Notes: generated by a model not told the origin, from the letters alone. Shown: positions 1 to 6,577, numbered from the stretch's first letter. The stretch is DNA of 6,577 bases from Bacteroidota bacterium (GCA_015767395.1 JADWMI010000055.1:1-6577); one strand, 5' to 3'. Translations and numbers: made by a program.

Positions 1-588
1 CCATCATTATCATCATCACCATTTGGTGTTAAATCACATAAATCTCCTTCTCCATCATTATCAGTATCTAATTGGTCTGGATTTGCTGTATCTATACAAT
101 TATCAATAGCGTTATCAATACCATCATTATCATCATCACCAGTTGGTGTTAAATCACAAAGATCACCTTCACCATCACTATCTGTATCAAGTTGGTCCGG
201 GTTTGGTGTATCTATACAACTATCAACTGCGTTATCAATATCATCATTATCATCATCACCAGTTGGTGTTAAATCACATACATCACCAATTCCATCATTA
301 TCAGTATCTAATTGGTCTAGATTTGCTGTAGTTGGGCAATTATCAACATCATTTAAAATAGTATCATTATCACTATCAACATCACAAACATCACCAATCC
401 CATCTAAATCAGTATCTGCTTGGTCTGCATTTGCTGTATCTATACAATTGTCAATGGCATTGTCAATACCATCATTATCATTGTCACCTGTTGGTGTAGC
501 ATCACAAACATCTCCTATTCCATCTCCATCCGCATCTTCTTGACCTGCATTTGCTATAACTGGGCAATTATCATCCTCATTTAAAACA
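1..588 (-). repeat. Tandem array of about 120 bp units encoding thrombospondin type 3 repeats
   Basis: Five units follow one another in register: 1-120, 121-240, 241-360, 361-468 and 469-588. Four are 120 bp and one is 108 bp, and the array continues off the left edge. On the coding (minus) strand each unit gives about 40 residues with Asp-rich calcium loops such as DTDNDGIGD, and two cysteines in DNC and GDxCD contexts, the usual TSP3 arrangement of bound calcium and disulfides. The units at 1-120 and 121-240 differ at about 15 of 120 positions by eye. The 108 bp unit lacks the four residues TPTG before the Asp loop. Two unit types occur: NCP(V/T)xAN (469-588 and 241-360) and CIDTxN (361-468, 121-240 and 1-120). 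TSP3 arrays act as rigid calcium-dependent spacers between a catalytic head and a surface anchor. Confidence 0.93.
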
Positions 589-2240
589 CCATCTCCATCA
601 GAATCAGGGTTGTCATTGTCTGCACTTATTTCAAAACTATCAACTGTCCATCTTGTTGGGTCTTCATAAGAGTAATATTTAAACGCAAAATAAACTGTTC
701 CTGTAATGGCACTAATATCTGCATCTGCAATAATATATACTTTTTCTGTAGTACTATTATCGTGTATTAAAGGAGAAACATTAGGCACAGACTCCCAATT
801 GAATTCACTTGGATTACTTGAACCATCATAATCGGAAGAATATAACAATTCTAATGGGTCGATTCCATAAGTCGCATCTGCATAAAACCTTAATTTTTCA
901 CCAGTATCATTATCAAAATTAATTGGTGTTTTGGTTATTAACCAATCTTTACTAGGTGTTGGCAAAGCCTCATATCCATTCATTCCATAAGAACCAGAAT
1001 TATTTTCTCCATACACTCCAACATTGCACACCCAATTTTCGTCACTTTCTTCATTGTAAACTAAAAAGTTAACATTATTACAATCTTCAAAATATTCTTC
1101 AAATAAGATTTTTGGACCTACTAAAGTAGTTACATTTATTGGCGCACTAAAGTCAGAACGGTTATTGGCAACATCTCTTGCTTTAATAGTTATAGTATAA
1201 CTTGTATCTGGACTTAAATTTGTGATTGACGTTGAAGTTGAAGTTGTTGGTTGTGTATAAACACCATCTACATATACCAAGTAATCGTACACCCCTTCAT
1301 TGTCAGTTGAAGCATCCCAACTAACATCAAAAGATTTAATATCTATATTTGAAGCCAATAAATTTGTTGGCGTAGTTGGCGCCTCTTCATCAGAAGAACC
1401 TCCCATATTCCATTTGTCTTCTGCAGGCAAGCCTCCCCAAATTAAGGTAGCTAAATATGGATTGTCAATAAAGGGATTTCTGTTCTTTTGAATATTGGCA
1501 AGCTGGTCGTTTCTATTGGCTTCGAAAGGGGAAACAGGATCTTCAACATTCCATTGTAAAAATAAATTTACCATATTTGGATCAAGGCTATTTACAGTTC
1601 CTACACCCACATTTTTTGGTAAACAATTTGTTTCAAGAGCTTCCGATCCATCTCCATGATAACGGGTGTACATATACATTATAATACGAGCCACATCCCC
1701 TTTCCATTCATTACCTGGGTACCATTTATTATTACTAGTTAAATAAGAACCATCACCATTTCCATCTATAAATGGATAGTTGCTTCTCGTTGAATTACGT
1801 TGTTTATCTGCAGGACGTAAATTGTGCACATCAGTACCTGGACCAACCGAGGTAGTTACAAAAATAGGCTCTGCCAATGATTTAGAAAAAACATGCTCTC
1901 TATTCCAAACTCCTGTTCCGCCTCCTGGATCTTGTAGACTTTTATCTCTTGTCCTGTCAGTTGTAACATTTTCATCGGCGTCATCAAAGCCATAAATTAA
2001 CAACACATTTGCTGTAATATCTGGATCTTCATCTGCCAGTTTACAAGCATCCCAAACATCAACAGGTGAACCTGTATAAGGAATCCCACTATGCGTACTA
2101 ATTATTTTTGTTGCTAATTCTTCAAATAATACATCACCCGTTGCATTTAAGTTTACACCTTCATAATATGCTGGAGGAGTTTGACCAAAAAAAGAAGTGG
2201 TAATTAAAAATATTAATAGGAATGGTAATTTACTTTTCAT
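1..2240 (-). CDS. Secreted endonuclease I family nuclease with FN3, adhesin-like and TSP3 modules (C-terminus cut by window edge)
   Basis: The frame is open from the ATG at 2240 to the left edge: 746 codons plus two bases, with no stop. Residues 1-19 form a signal peptide (MKSK, a hydrophobic stretch, then FFG-Q as the likely cleavage site). Residues about 25-275 match the endonuclease I/NucM family of extracellular beta-beta-alpha-metal nucleases. Visible blocks are WNREHVFSKS with catalytic His116, DVHNLRPAD (137-145), RSNYPF with Asn154 as a likely metal ligand, WKGDVARIIMYMYTRY (179-194) and DPVSPFEANRND then QKNRNPFIDNP (234-261). An FN3 domain follows (about 286-373), then a beta-sandwich resembling choice-of-anchor J/cleaved-adhesin domains (about 376-540), then TSP3 calcium-binding repeats from 546 onward. 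Inferred role: cleavage of extracellular DNA for nutrient gain or biofilm remodelling, at the cell surface or released. A type IX sorting domain is expected beyond the edge but is not seen. The nuclease call is strong; the name of the 376-540 domain is tentative. Confidence 0.9.
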   Translation of the reverse strand, partial: MKSKLPFLLIFLITTSFFGQTPPAYYEGVNLNATGDVLFEELATKIISTHSGIPYTGSPVDVWDACKLADEDPDITANVLLIYGFDDADENVTTDRTRDKSLQDPGGGTGVWNREHVFSKSLAEPIFVTTSVGPGTDVHNLRPADKQRNSTRSNYPFIDGNGDGSYLTSNNKWYPGNEWKGDVARIIMYMYTRYHGDGSEALETNCLPKNVGVGTVNSLDPNMVNLFLQWNVEDPVSPFEANRNDQLANIQKNRNPFIDNPYLATLIWGGLPAEDKWNMGGSSDEEAPTTPTNLLASNIDIKSFDVSWDASTDNEGVYDYLVYVDGVYTQPTTSTSTSITNLSPDTSYTITIKARDVANNRSDFSAPINVTTLVGPKILFEEYFEDCNNVNFLVYNEESDENWVCNVGVYGENNSGSYGMNGYEALPTPSKDWLITKTPINFDNDTGEKLRFYADATYGIDPLELLYSSDYDGSSNPSEFNWESVPNVSPLIHDNSTTEKVYIIADADISAITGTVYFAFKYYSYEDPTRWTVDSFEISADNDNPDSDGDGVLNEDDNCPVIANAGQEDADGDGIGDVCDATPTGDNDNDGIDNAIDNCIDTANADQADTDLDGIGDVCDVDSDNDTILNDVDNCPTTANLDQLDTDNDGIGDVCDLTPTGDDDNDDIDNAVDSCIDTPNPDQLDTDSDGEGDLCDLTPTGDDDNDGIDNAIDNCIDTANPDQLDTDNDGEGDLCDLTPNGDDDND

Positions 2241-2260
2241 TTGATAAAAATTTTGAGCTA

Positions 2261-2268
2261 CAAACATA
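2261..2268 (-). promoter_or_regulatory. Candidate Bacteroidota -7 element of the nuclease gene
   Basis: On the minus strand this reads TATGTTTG, a full match to TAnnTTTG. It lies 20 bp before the ATG at 2240, which implies a leader of about 15 nt. No convincing TTG -33 box sits 19-21 bp upstream; only a T-rich stretch is there. The leader is A/T-rich with no Shine-Dalgarno sequence. The site lets the nuclease be transcribed independently of the hydrolase gene upstream on the same strand. Confidence 0.5.
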
Positions 2269-2331
2269 TTATTATTCTGGAGTTTAAAATAATATTGTGA
2301 ATAATAAAAAAACCTTAAACTTAATACCTCT

Positions 2332-2356
2332 AAAAAGAATTAGATTTCTTGTTTTT
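2332..2356 (-). terminator. Weak A/T-only hairpin after the serine hydrolase gene
   Basis: AAGAA (2335-2339) and TTCTT (2346-2350) can pair across a 6-base loop. The flanking A and T runs extend the stem if one base bulges. It lies about 30 bp past the hydrolase stop and could help end transcription, but there is no G/C core, so termination is doubtful. The rest of the 143 bp gap between the hydrolase and nuclease genes shows only the nuclease promoter candidate. Confidence 0.22.
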
Positions 2357-2383
2357 ATTTACTACTAAAAACCTCCTGTAAAC

Positions 2384-3796
2384 TTATTCAATAGCCGATA
2401 AAATCTCTTTTATCAAGTTATTATAGTCAATATTGTTCAATTCAAATTCAACAACATCTTTATTTTCATCAGGTTGAATTTCTCTTTGCTTCAACCTTTC
2501 TTTTAATTTACTATAGGTAACACCTAACCTAACTATTACCAAATCTTTTGATGGAATGATTATAACTCGTTGCCCTTGATAACCATCAGCAAAGTACATA
2601 TCTTTTGGCACATCTGGCATATGTCCGCCTGCATTTAACCAAAACTGAGCGCCATATACACCTTCTGAGCTATTTGTTGGTTCTGCAGTGTAATTCACCC
2701 AACTTTCACTCATAATTTGTTCACCATTCCAGTTTCCTTTATTTAAATACAATAAACCAAACTTAGCCCAATCTCTAGTGTTTGCCCAGCCATAGGAAGA
2801 CGCAACATAATTCCCTGCTAAATCAGTTTCAAAAATCATGGAATGCATTCCAATTTTATCAAATAAATCAGTATACCAAAAATCTAAGTATTCTTGATGT
2901 GTTTTAAATTTATCTCTAATAATTCCAGCCAACAAATTTGATGTTCCCGAAGAATAATTCCAAGTTTTATTTGGTTTTCCTACCAATGGTTTATGAATTT
3001 GAGATTTTGTCATATCTGTTTCAGCGTATAGCATCTTGGTTACATCTGAAATTTTGGTGTAATCCTCTTCCCACTCCAATCCACTATTCATTTGCAATAA
3101 ATTATTAATCGTAATTTTAGATCTTTCATCATTGTTCCATGCATCAATAGGCGCGGGATCTTCATGATTTAACATTCCTTGGTAATTCATTACACCACAA
3201 ACTGCACTCATCAAACTTTTACCCATTGACCAACCGAGAAGTTTCGAATTCTTATCTATCCCTTCAGAATACTTTTCTGAAATGATTTGATTTTTATAGA
3301 CAATAAGTAACGATCGCGTAAGATCTTCCGGTGTATTCTGATTGAAATACGATTCAACAACAGCCTTCATTTTTTCATAATCTACATTTGAAAAAATCGT
3401 GTCTTTTTGGGGTAAATCCCCATAAGGAAACGGCAATTGTTTTGCCATTGTTTCTCTTTTTGGAACTAAAAATGGTTCATTCTCATTAAAATCATTATTA
3501 ATCACAACTGCTCCCAGACCTTCTCTATAAATTGCTGTTCGACTTTTTAATCCAAAAACATTTGATGTTACAGACTTCTTTTCAGTATTTACCTTATTTG
3601 TTGCTATTGAAACGGGAGAGAAATTGTTATCGCTATTTTCAATTATTTCCTGTGACCTTTCAGCTACAAATATACCAGAAGCCACACTTTTAGCTGAATG
3701 ACCCGATATTAGAACCAATTTTTGAAAATTACTATAAGCAAAATAAAATATTACCAATGCAACAATTGATAAACTAATTTTAAGACCTTTTTTCAT
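2384..3796 (-). CDS. Membrane-anchored serine hydrolase, beta-lactamase/PBP-like fold
   Basis: A 470-residue protein of the class C beta-lactamase-related family, which also includes esterases, D-aminopeptidases and 6-aminohexanoate-dimer hydrolases. Residues 1-6 are basic, and 7-21 form one hydrophobic segment, either a membrane anchor or an uncleaved signal; there is no lipobox. The catalytic domain starts near residue 135. Ser190 in GWSMGKS is the SxxK nucleophile, with Lys193 as its partner. Tyr281 in WNYSSGTSN is the second motif. NNLLQMNSGLEW (231-242) and the region W337 to Y350 are typical family blocks. Where lactamases carry KTG or HxG, this protein has DGYQGQR (404-410), which suggests an ester or amide substrate rather than a beta-lactam. 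The active domain probably faces the periplasm. The start at 3796 gives a complete export signal and lies 14 bp after a promoter candidate. The gene diverges from the tetR efflux operon, but no functional link is shown. The substrate cannot be named. Confidence 0.85.
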   Translation of the reverse strand: MKKGLKISLSIVALVIFYFAYSNFQKLVLISGHSAKSVASGIFVAERSQEIIENSDNNFSPVSIATNKVNTEKKSVTSNVFGLKSRTAIYREGLGAVVINNDFNENEPFLVPKRETMAKQLPFPYGDLPQKDTIFSNVDYEKMKAVVESYFNQNTPEDLTRSLLIVYKNQIISEKYSEGIDKNSKLLGWSMGKSLMSAVCGVMNYQGMLNHEDPAPIDAWNNDERSKITINNLLQMNSGLEWEEDYTKISDVTKMLYAETDMTKSQIHKPLVGKPNKTWNYSSGTSNLLAGIIRDKFKTHQEYLDFWYTDLFDKIGMHSMIFETDLAGNYVASSYGWANTRDWAKFGLLYLNKGNWNGEQIMSESWVNYTAEPTNSSEGVYGAQFWLNAGGHMPDVPKDMYFADGYQGQRVIIIPSKDLVIVRLGVTYSKLKERLKQREIQPDENKDVVEFELNNIDYNNLIKEILSAIE

Positions 3797-3810
3797 TTTA
3801 TCTGTTTTAA

Positions 3811-3818
3811 CAAAAATA
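3811..3818 (-). promoter_or_regulatory. Candidate -7 element of the serine hydrolase gene
   Basis: The minus strand reads TATTTTTG, a full match to TAnnTTTG, ending 14 bp before the ATG at 3796. A TTG -33 box is not recognisable at the expected distance, where the minus strand reads AGC near 3838-3840. The -33 region would fall at or beside the -33 box of the divergent tetR promoter, so RNA polymerase may compete for the two starts. Confidence 0.45.
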
Positions 3819-3833
3819 TAAATAATGAAGGGA

Positions 3834-3865
3834 TTTTGCTTATAAAATAAAATTTATTAAATTTA
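3834..3865 (+). promoter_or_regulatory. Candidate promoter of the tetR efflux operon
   Basis: A TTTTG -33 element (3834-3838) is followed, after exactly 19 bp, by TAAATTTA (3858-3865), which matches the Bacteroidota -7 consensus TAnnTTTG at all but the last base. Transcription would begin near 3870, giving a leader of about 28 nt before the GTG at 3898. The start site falls inside the inverted repeats at 3865-3891, as expected for a repressed promoter. Confidence 0.55.
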
Positions 3866-3891
3866 CTAACCATTTGGTTAAACCAATTAGT
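3865..3891. promoter_or_regulatory. Predicted TetR operator: interlocked inverted repeats
   Basis: Two perfect inverted repeats share an arm. TAACCA-TT-TGGTTA occupies 3867-3880, and TTGGTT-A-AACCAA occupies 3874-3886. An outer pair, ACTAA (3865-3869) and TTAGT (3887-3891), brackets both. The block covers the end of the candidate -7 element and the predicted transcription start of the regulator gene and ends 6 bp before its GTG. TetR-family dimers commonly bind such palindromes in their own promoter, so autorepression is the natural inference. It lies about 47 bp upstream of the hydrolase -7 element, where direct repression of that gene is less likely. Confidence 0.65.
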
Positions 3892-3897
3892 TAATTC

Positions 3898-4509
3898 GTG
3901 AAAAATAAAAAAGACATAACAACCGAAAGCTTAATCCTAAAATCTGCAAAACGTATTTTTGAACGTAAAGGAATGGAAGGTGCTCGAATGCAAGAAATTG
4001 CAGATGAAGCCGGTATTAACAAAGCATTGCTACATTATTATTTCAGAAGTAAGCAATTGCTTTTTGAAGCCGTTTTTAAAAACGCTTTTTTATTACTAGC
4101 TCCTTCATTAAACAAAGTACTTAACAACGATTCTTCTTTGTTTGATAAAATCAGGGGATTTAGCAACAATTATATTTCGTTTATAATTAAACATCCCTAT
4201 CTGCCCAATTTTATTATTCAAGAATTAAATAGAAATCCAAATTTTTTGAATCAAATAATTGAAAAGAAACATTTTCCTTCAATCGAAAAGTTTAAAAATC
4301 AAGTAGATCAAGGTGTAGCTGATGGCACCATAAAACCAATAGATCCATTTCAATTATTTATCAACTTGGTGAGTTTAAACATACTCCCCTTTTTAGCTGC
4401 ACCGCTGTTAAAAAGTTTTTTAACCATAAATGATGCTGATTATCAACAACTTTTAGAAAATAGAAAAACTGAAGTGGCAGATTTCATTATTAATTCAATA
4501 AAAGCATAG
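3898..4509 (+). CDS. TetR/AcrR-family transcriptional repressor
   Basis: A 203-residue protein, the usual TetR length. The N-terminal DNA-binding domain covers about residues 7-53. Helix 1 is around 9-24; the helix-turn-helix is ARMQEIADEAGI (29-40) followed by the recognition helix NKALLHYYF (41-49), then the family's conserved SKQLLFEAVF (51-60). Residues 65-203 form the helical ligand-binding and dimer domain, which is too variable to predict the inducer. The start is GTG at 3898: the next in-frame ATGs (codons 26 and 31) would delete helix 1. There is no clear Shine-Dalgarno. The gene is first in an operon with a TolC-like channel 4 bp downstream and an adaptor after that, so it most likely represses the efflux genes together with itself through the inverted repeats just upstream, with release by a pump substrate. 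Its role is inferred from family and context. Confidence 0.93.
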   Translation: MKNKKDITTESLILKSAKRIFERKGMEGARMQEIADEAGINKALLHYYFRSKQLLFEAVFKNAFLLLAPSLNKVLNNDSSLFDKIRGFSNNYISFIIKHPYLPNFIIQELNRNPNFLNQIIEKKHFPSIEKFKNQVDQGVADGTIKPIDPFQLFINLVSLNILPFLAAPLLKSFLTINDADYQQLLENRKTEVADFIINSIKA

Positions 4510-4513
4510 GCAT

Positions 4514-5770
4514 ATGAAAAACTTCAACTTATTGTTATTTATTCTGTTTTCAATTGGAATTACTGCACAAGAGAAACTAAGCCTAACCGATTGCTATACA
4601 TTGGTTAAAAAAAATTATCCGTTGGCAAAAAAAACTGATTTATTAGCAAAACAAAACGAGTTAGATTTAGAAATAATTAAAACTGGAAAACTGCCAAAAT
4701 TAGATTTATTGGTACAGGCAAGTTACCAATCGGATGTTACAAAAACACCGTTTATGACAACTGAAACTGGTATTGAAGCACCAAACTTAGACCAGTATAA
4801 AACCAATATTTCCGTAAATCAATTAATTTATGCTGGTGGGAAAATAAACGCAACTTCGGAAGTGAAAATGGCCGAATTAAAAACACAACAAAAACAAATT
4901 GAGGTTAGTTTATACCAACTAAAAAATCAGGTGAATCAACTTTATTTTTCCATTTTACATTTGCAAGAAAAAAGAGCTTTGATAATCGCTAAGAAAAATC
5001 AGCTTTCCTCTCAATTAAAAGAAGTAAAAGCTGGTATTGAGTTTGGAACCATACTTCCAACTTCCGATACTGTTTTAGAAGTCGAATTGTTAAAAATTGA
5101 ACAGCAACTTATTGAAATTGACTTGAACAAAATTAATTTGATTGAAACCCTATCAACATTAATTGGAAACAATATTGAAACCTCAACTACCTTTAAAAAT
5201 CCGACGATTTCTACAAATTTAGATGCCGAAATATTAAGACCTGAACTCGACTTATTCCAATTAAAAAAAGAACAGATTGAAACTTCTGAAGCTTTAATTG
5301 GCAAACAAAACATACCCCAAATTGTTGGTTTTGCAACAGGTGGATTAGGAAATCCTGGTTTAAATATGCTTGAAAATGCATTTAAAAGTTATTATTGGGT
5401 TGGCGTAAAATTAAATTGGAATGTTTTTGACTGGAACGCCACTAAAAAAGAGCGCGCATCTTTACTTGTTAACAAAGATATTATTGACAATGAAGCAGAA
5501 ATTTTTAATCTGAACACAAATATAGCCTTAAACCAACAAGCCTCTGAAATAAACAAAGTTGAAGCATTTATTTCAACAGATAAAACCATTATTGAATTAA
5601 GAAAACGCATATTAAAAGCTTCTGAATCACAACTCAATAACGGAGTCATAACATCCTCTGCATATATTATAGAACTCACAAATTTATATGAGGCAGAAAA
5701 CAATTTAAATACCCATAAAATTCAATTATTATTAGCCAAGGCCAATTATAACATCACTCAAGGAAATTAA
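4514..5770 (+). CDS. TolC-like outer-membrane efflux channel
   Basis: A 418-residue member of the outer membrane efflux protein (OEP) family, the trimeric channel that links a periplasmic adaptor and inner-membrane pump to the outside. A signal peptide covers residues 1-18 (ITA-QE cleavage). The mature part shows the expected internal duplication. Each half pairs long amphipathic, coiled-coil-prone helices (about 24-58 with 112-220, and 242-265 with 310-415) with a beta segment that would enter the outer membrane (about 62-108, ending YAGGK, and 268-308, ending NVFDW). RPEL at 242-245 is typical of the start of the second repeat. It begins 4 bp after the tetR stop, so the two are very probably co-transcribed and translationally close; no Shine-Dalgarno is visible. 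The following adaptor gene completes two of three parts of a tripartite exporter. The substrate is unknown. Confidence 0.93.
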   Translation: MKNFNLLLFILFSIGITAQEKLSLTDCYTLVKKNYPLAKKTDLLAKQNELDLEIIKTGKLPKLDLLVQASYQSDVTKTPFMTTETGIEAPNLDQYKTNISVNQLIYAGGKINATSEVKMAELKTQQKQIEVSLYQLKNQVNQLYFSILHLQEKRALIIAKKNQLSSQLKEVKAGIEFGTILPTSDTVLEVELLKIEQQLIEIDLNKINLIETLSTLIGNNIETSTTFKNPTISTNLDAEILRPELDLFQLKKEQIETSEALIGKQNIPQIVGFATGGLGNPGLNMLENAFKSYYWVGVKLNWNVFDWNATKKERASLLVNKDIIDNEAEIFNLNTNIALNQQASEINKVEAFISTDKTIIELRKRILKASESQLNNGVITSSAYIIELTNLYEAENNLNTHKIQLLLAKANYNITQGN

Positions 5771-5780
5771 AACCAAGCTT

Positions 5781-6577
5781 ATGAAAGTTACACACATTTT
5801 AATAGGAATAATCATAACGTTAAACATACTAATTTCATGCAATAGCAATGACAATAAAGCTGATGGTTATGGGAATTTTGAAGCTACTGAAATAACAATT
5901 TCAGCTGAAAATAATGGGAAAATCATTCAATTTAACTTAGAAGAAGGTCAGACCTTAAAAAGCAACGATTTCATTGGATATATAGACACCATTCCTCTTA
6001 ATTTATCAAAAGAACAATTATTGATTTCAAAAAAAGTAATTTCCTCAAAATCTGAAGGTGTACTGTCGCAAATTAGTGTTTTAAAAGCCGAATTGAAAAC
6101 AGCAAAAATTTCAAAAAAGAGAACTGAAAATTTAATTAAAGAAAATGCTGGAACACAAAAACAGTTAGATGATATTGATGGAAAAATTGATGTCATAAAA
6201 AATCAGATTCGAAGTATTGAAATTCAAAATGCATCGGTTATCAACGAATTAAAAAGTATAGATGTTCAAGTACAACAAATAGACGATAAAATTCAAAAAA
6301 GCATTATTATAAATCCTGTAAACGGAACCATTTTATCTAAATATACCGAACCAAATGAAATCACTTCATTTGGAAAACCACTTTATAAAATTGCAGATTT
6401 AAGCATCATGAAACTACGTGTTTATATAAGTGAAACACAACTTTCATCTATAAAAATCGGACAAGAAGTAACTGTAAAAATTGATAATAATGAATCATTG
6501 AAAAATTATAAAGGAATTATTTCTTGGATTTCATCTGAAGCCGAATTTACACCTAAAATAATTCAAACAAAAGAAGA
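5781..6577 (+). CDS. Periplasmic adaptor lipoprotein, HlyD/YbhG-type membrane fusion protein (C-terminus cut by window edge)
   Basis: The frame is open from the ATG at 5781 to the right edge: 265 codons plus two bases, against a usual family length of about 300-350. The N-terminus is a lipoprotein signal, with LISC ending at Cys20, so the protein should be lipid-anchored. The first half of the lipoyl-like domain is about 36-72 (ITISAENNGKI and LEEGQTL). An alpha-helical hairpin rich in Lys, Glu and Gln follows (about 75-172, with the turn near ENAGTQKQLDD at 121-131). The second lipoyl half is about 174-206 (IINPVNGTILSKY). The beta-barrel begins near 208 (IMKLRVYISETQL, IGQEVTVKID). The adaptor bridges the upstream TolC-like channel and an inner-membrane pump. 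It starts 10 bp after that gene's stop and shares its operon. The general layout and the late TPKIIQTKE segment (257-265) recall YbhG-type adaptors of ABC-2 exporters, which makes an ABC ATPase and permease the likely next genes; this is inference. Confidence 0.9.
   Translation, partial: MKVTHILIGIIITLNILISCNSNDNKADGYGNFEATEITISAENNGKIIQFNLEEGQTLKSNDFIGYIDTIPLNLSKEQLLISKKVISSKSEGVLSQISVLKAELKTAKISKKRTENLIKENAGTQKQLDDIDGKIDVIKNQIRSIEIQNASVINELKSIDVQVQQIDDKIQKSIIINPVNGTILSKYTEPNEITSFGKPLYKIADLSIMKLRVYISETQLSSIKIGQEVTVKIDNNESLKNYKGIISWISSEAEFTPKIIQTKE

Noticed and set aside
143..331. Plus-strand frame encoding a His/Tyr-rich peptide (HHHYHHH-like), superficially a metal-binding protein
   Set aside because: It is the antisense of the Asp-codon-rich TSP3 repeats (GAT read backwards gives ATC, shifted to CAT). 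It has no start context of its own.
1..588. Regular repeats that might be taken for a CRISPR array or other non-coding repeat
   Set aside because: The units are about 120 bp, contiguous, in frame, and encode TSP3 motifs. There are no short identical repeats separated by unique spacers.
931..945. TTGGTTATTAACCAA, an inverted repeat with the same arms as the efflux operator
   Set aside because: It lies in the middle of the nuclease coding region (encoding part of DWLITKTP). Its spacer is 3 bp instead of 1, and no promoter is nearby. Chance is the simplest explanation in AT-rich DNA.
1300..1995. Plus-strand open frames at 1300-1491 and 1780-1995
   Set aside because: Both lie antisense to the nuclease gene, whose motifs are intact across the same bases. 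They show no recognisable domain.
2311..2330. TTAAGTTTAA-type small palindrome in the gap between the hydrolase and nuclease genes
   Set aside because: It has only four-base A/T arms with a two-base spacer, too weak to support as an operator or terminator.
3973..3993. ATG codons 26 and 31 of the tetR gene as alternative starts
   Set aside because: Starting there removes helix 1 of the DNA-binding domain, which is well formed when translation begins at the GTG at 3898.
5011..6196. Minus-strand open frames at 5011-5313, 5392-5703 and 5948-6196
   Set aside because: They are shadows of the channel and adaptor genes, with Ser/Phe/Ile-rich composition typical of antisense AT-rich coding DNA.

Overview
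The window is AT-rich and most likely comes from a member of the Flavobacteriaceae or a close relative (Bacteroidota). Three observations support this. Three candidate promoters fit or nearly fit the Bacteroidota -7 consensus TAnnTTTG. Shine-Dalgarno sequences are absent or unconvincing. The large secreted protein (nuclease, FN3, adhesin-like and thrombospondin type 3 modules) is of a kind common in marine flavobacteria with type IX secretion. The genus cannot be fixed from the sequence.

Left part, minus strand (1-2240): one open frame of at least 746 codons starts at 2240 and runs off the left edge. It encodes a secreted endonuclease I family nuclease (catalytic His116), followed by a fibronectin type III domain, an adhesin-like beta-sandwich and an array of calcium-binding thrombospondin type 3 repeats. 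The repeats are also visible in the DNA as a tandem array of about 120 bp units over 1-588. The C-terminus, where a sorting domain would be expected, lies outside the window.

Middle, minus strand (2384-3796): a membrane-anchored or exported serine hydrolase of the beta-lactamase/penicillin-binding-protein-like fold, with SxxK and YSS motifs but no classical KTG triad. It points the same way as the nuclease gene, but a separate promoter candidate precedes the nuclease, so the two need not form an operon.

Right part, plus strand (3898-6577): a three-gene efflux-type operon, cut by the right edge. It holds a TetR-family repressor (GTG start), a TolC-like outer-membrane channel 4 bp downstream, and a lipoprotein periplasmic adaptor (HlyD/YbhG type) 10 bp after that. 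The missing inner-membrane pump is expected just beyond the edge. The order recalls tetR-controlled ABC-2 efflux loci such as E. coli cecR-ybhGFSR, but RND cannot be excluded. Upstream of tetR, a promoter with 19 bp spacing is overlapped by interlocked inverted repeats, which suggests that the repressor controls its own operon.

No RNA genes, insertion sequences, CRISPR arrays or phage genes were seen. I found no clearly new biological system. The best leads are the overlapping operator, the recently amplified TSP3 array on a secreted nuclease, and the unusual third motif of the serine hydrolase.
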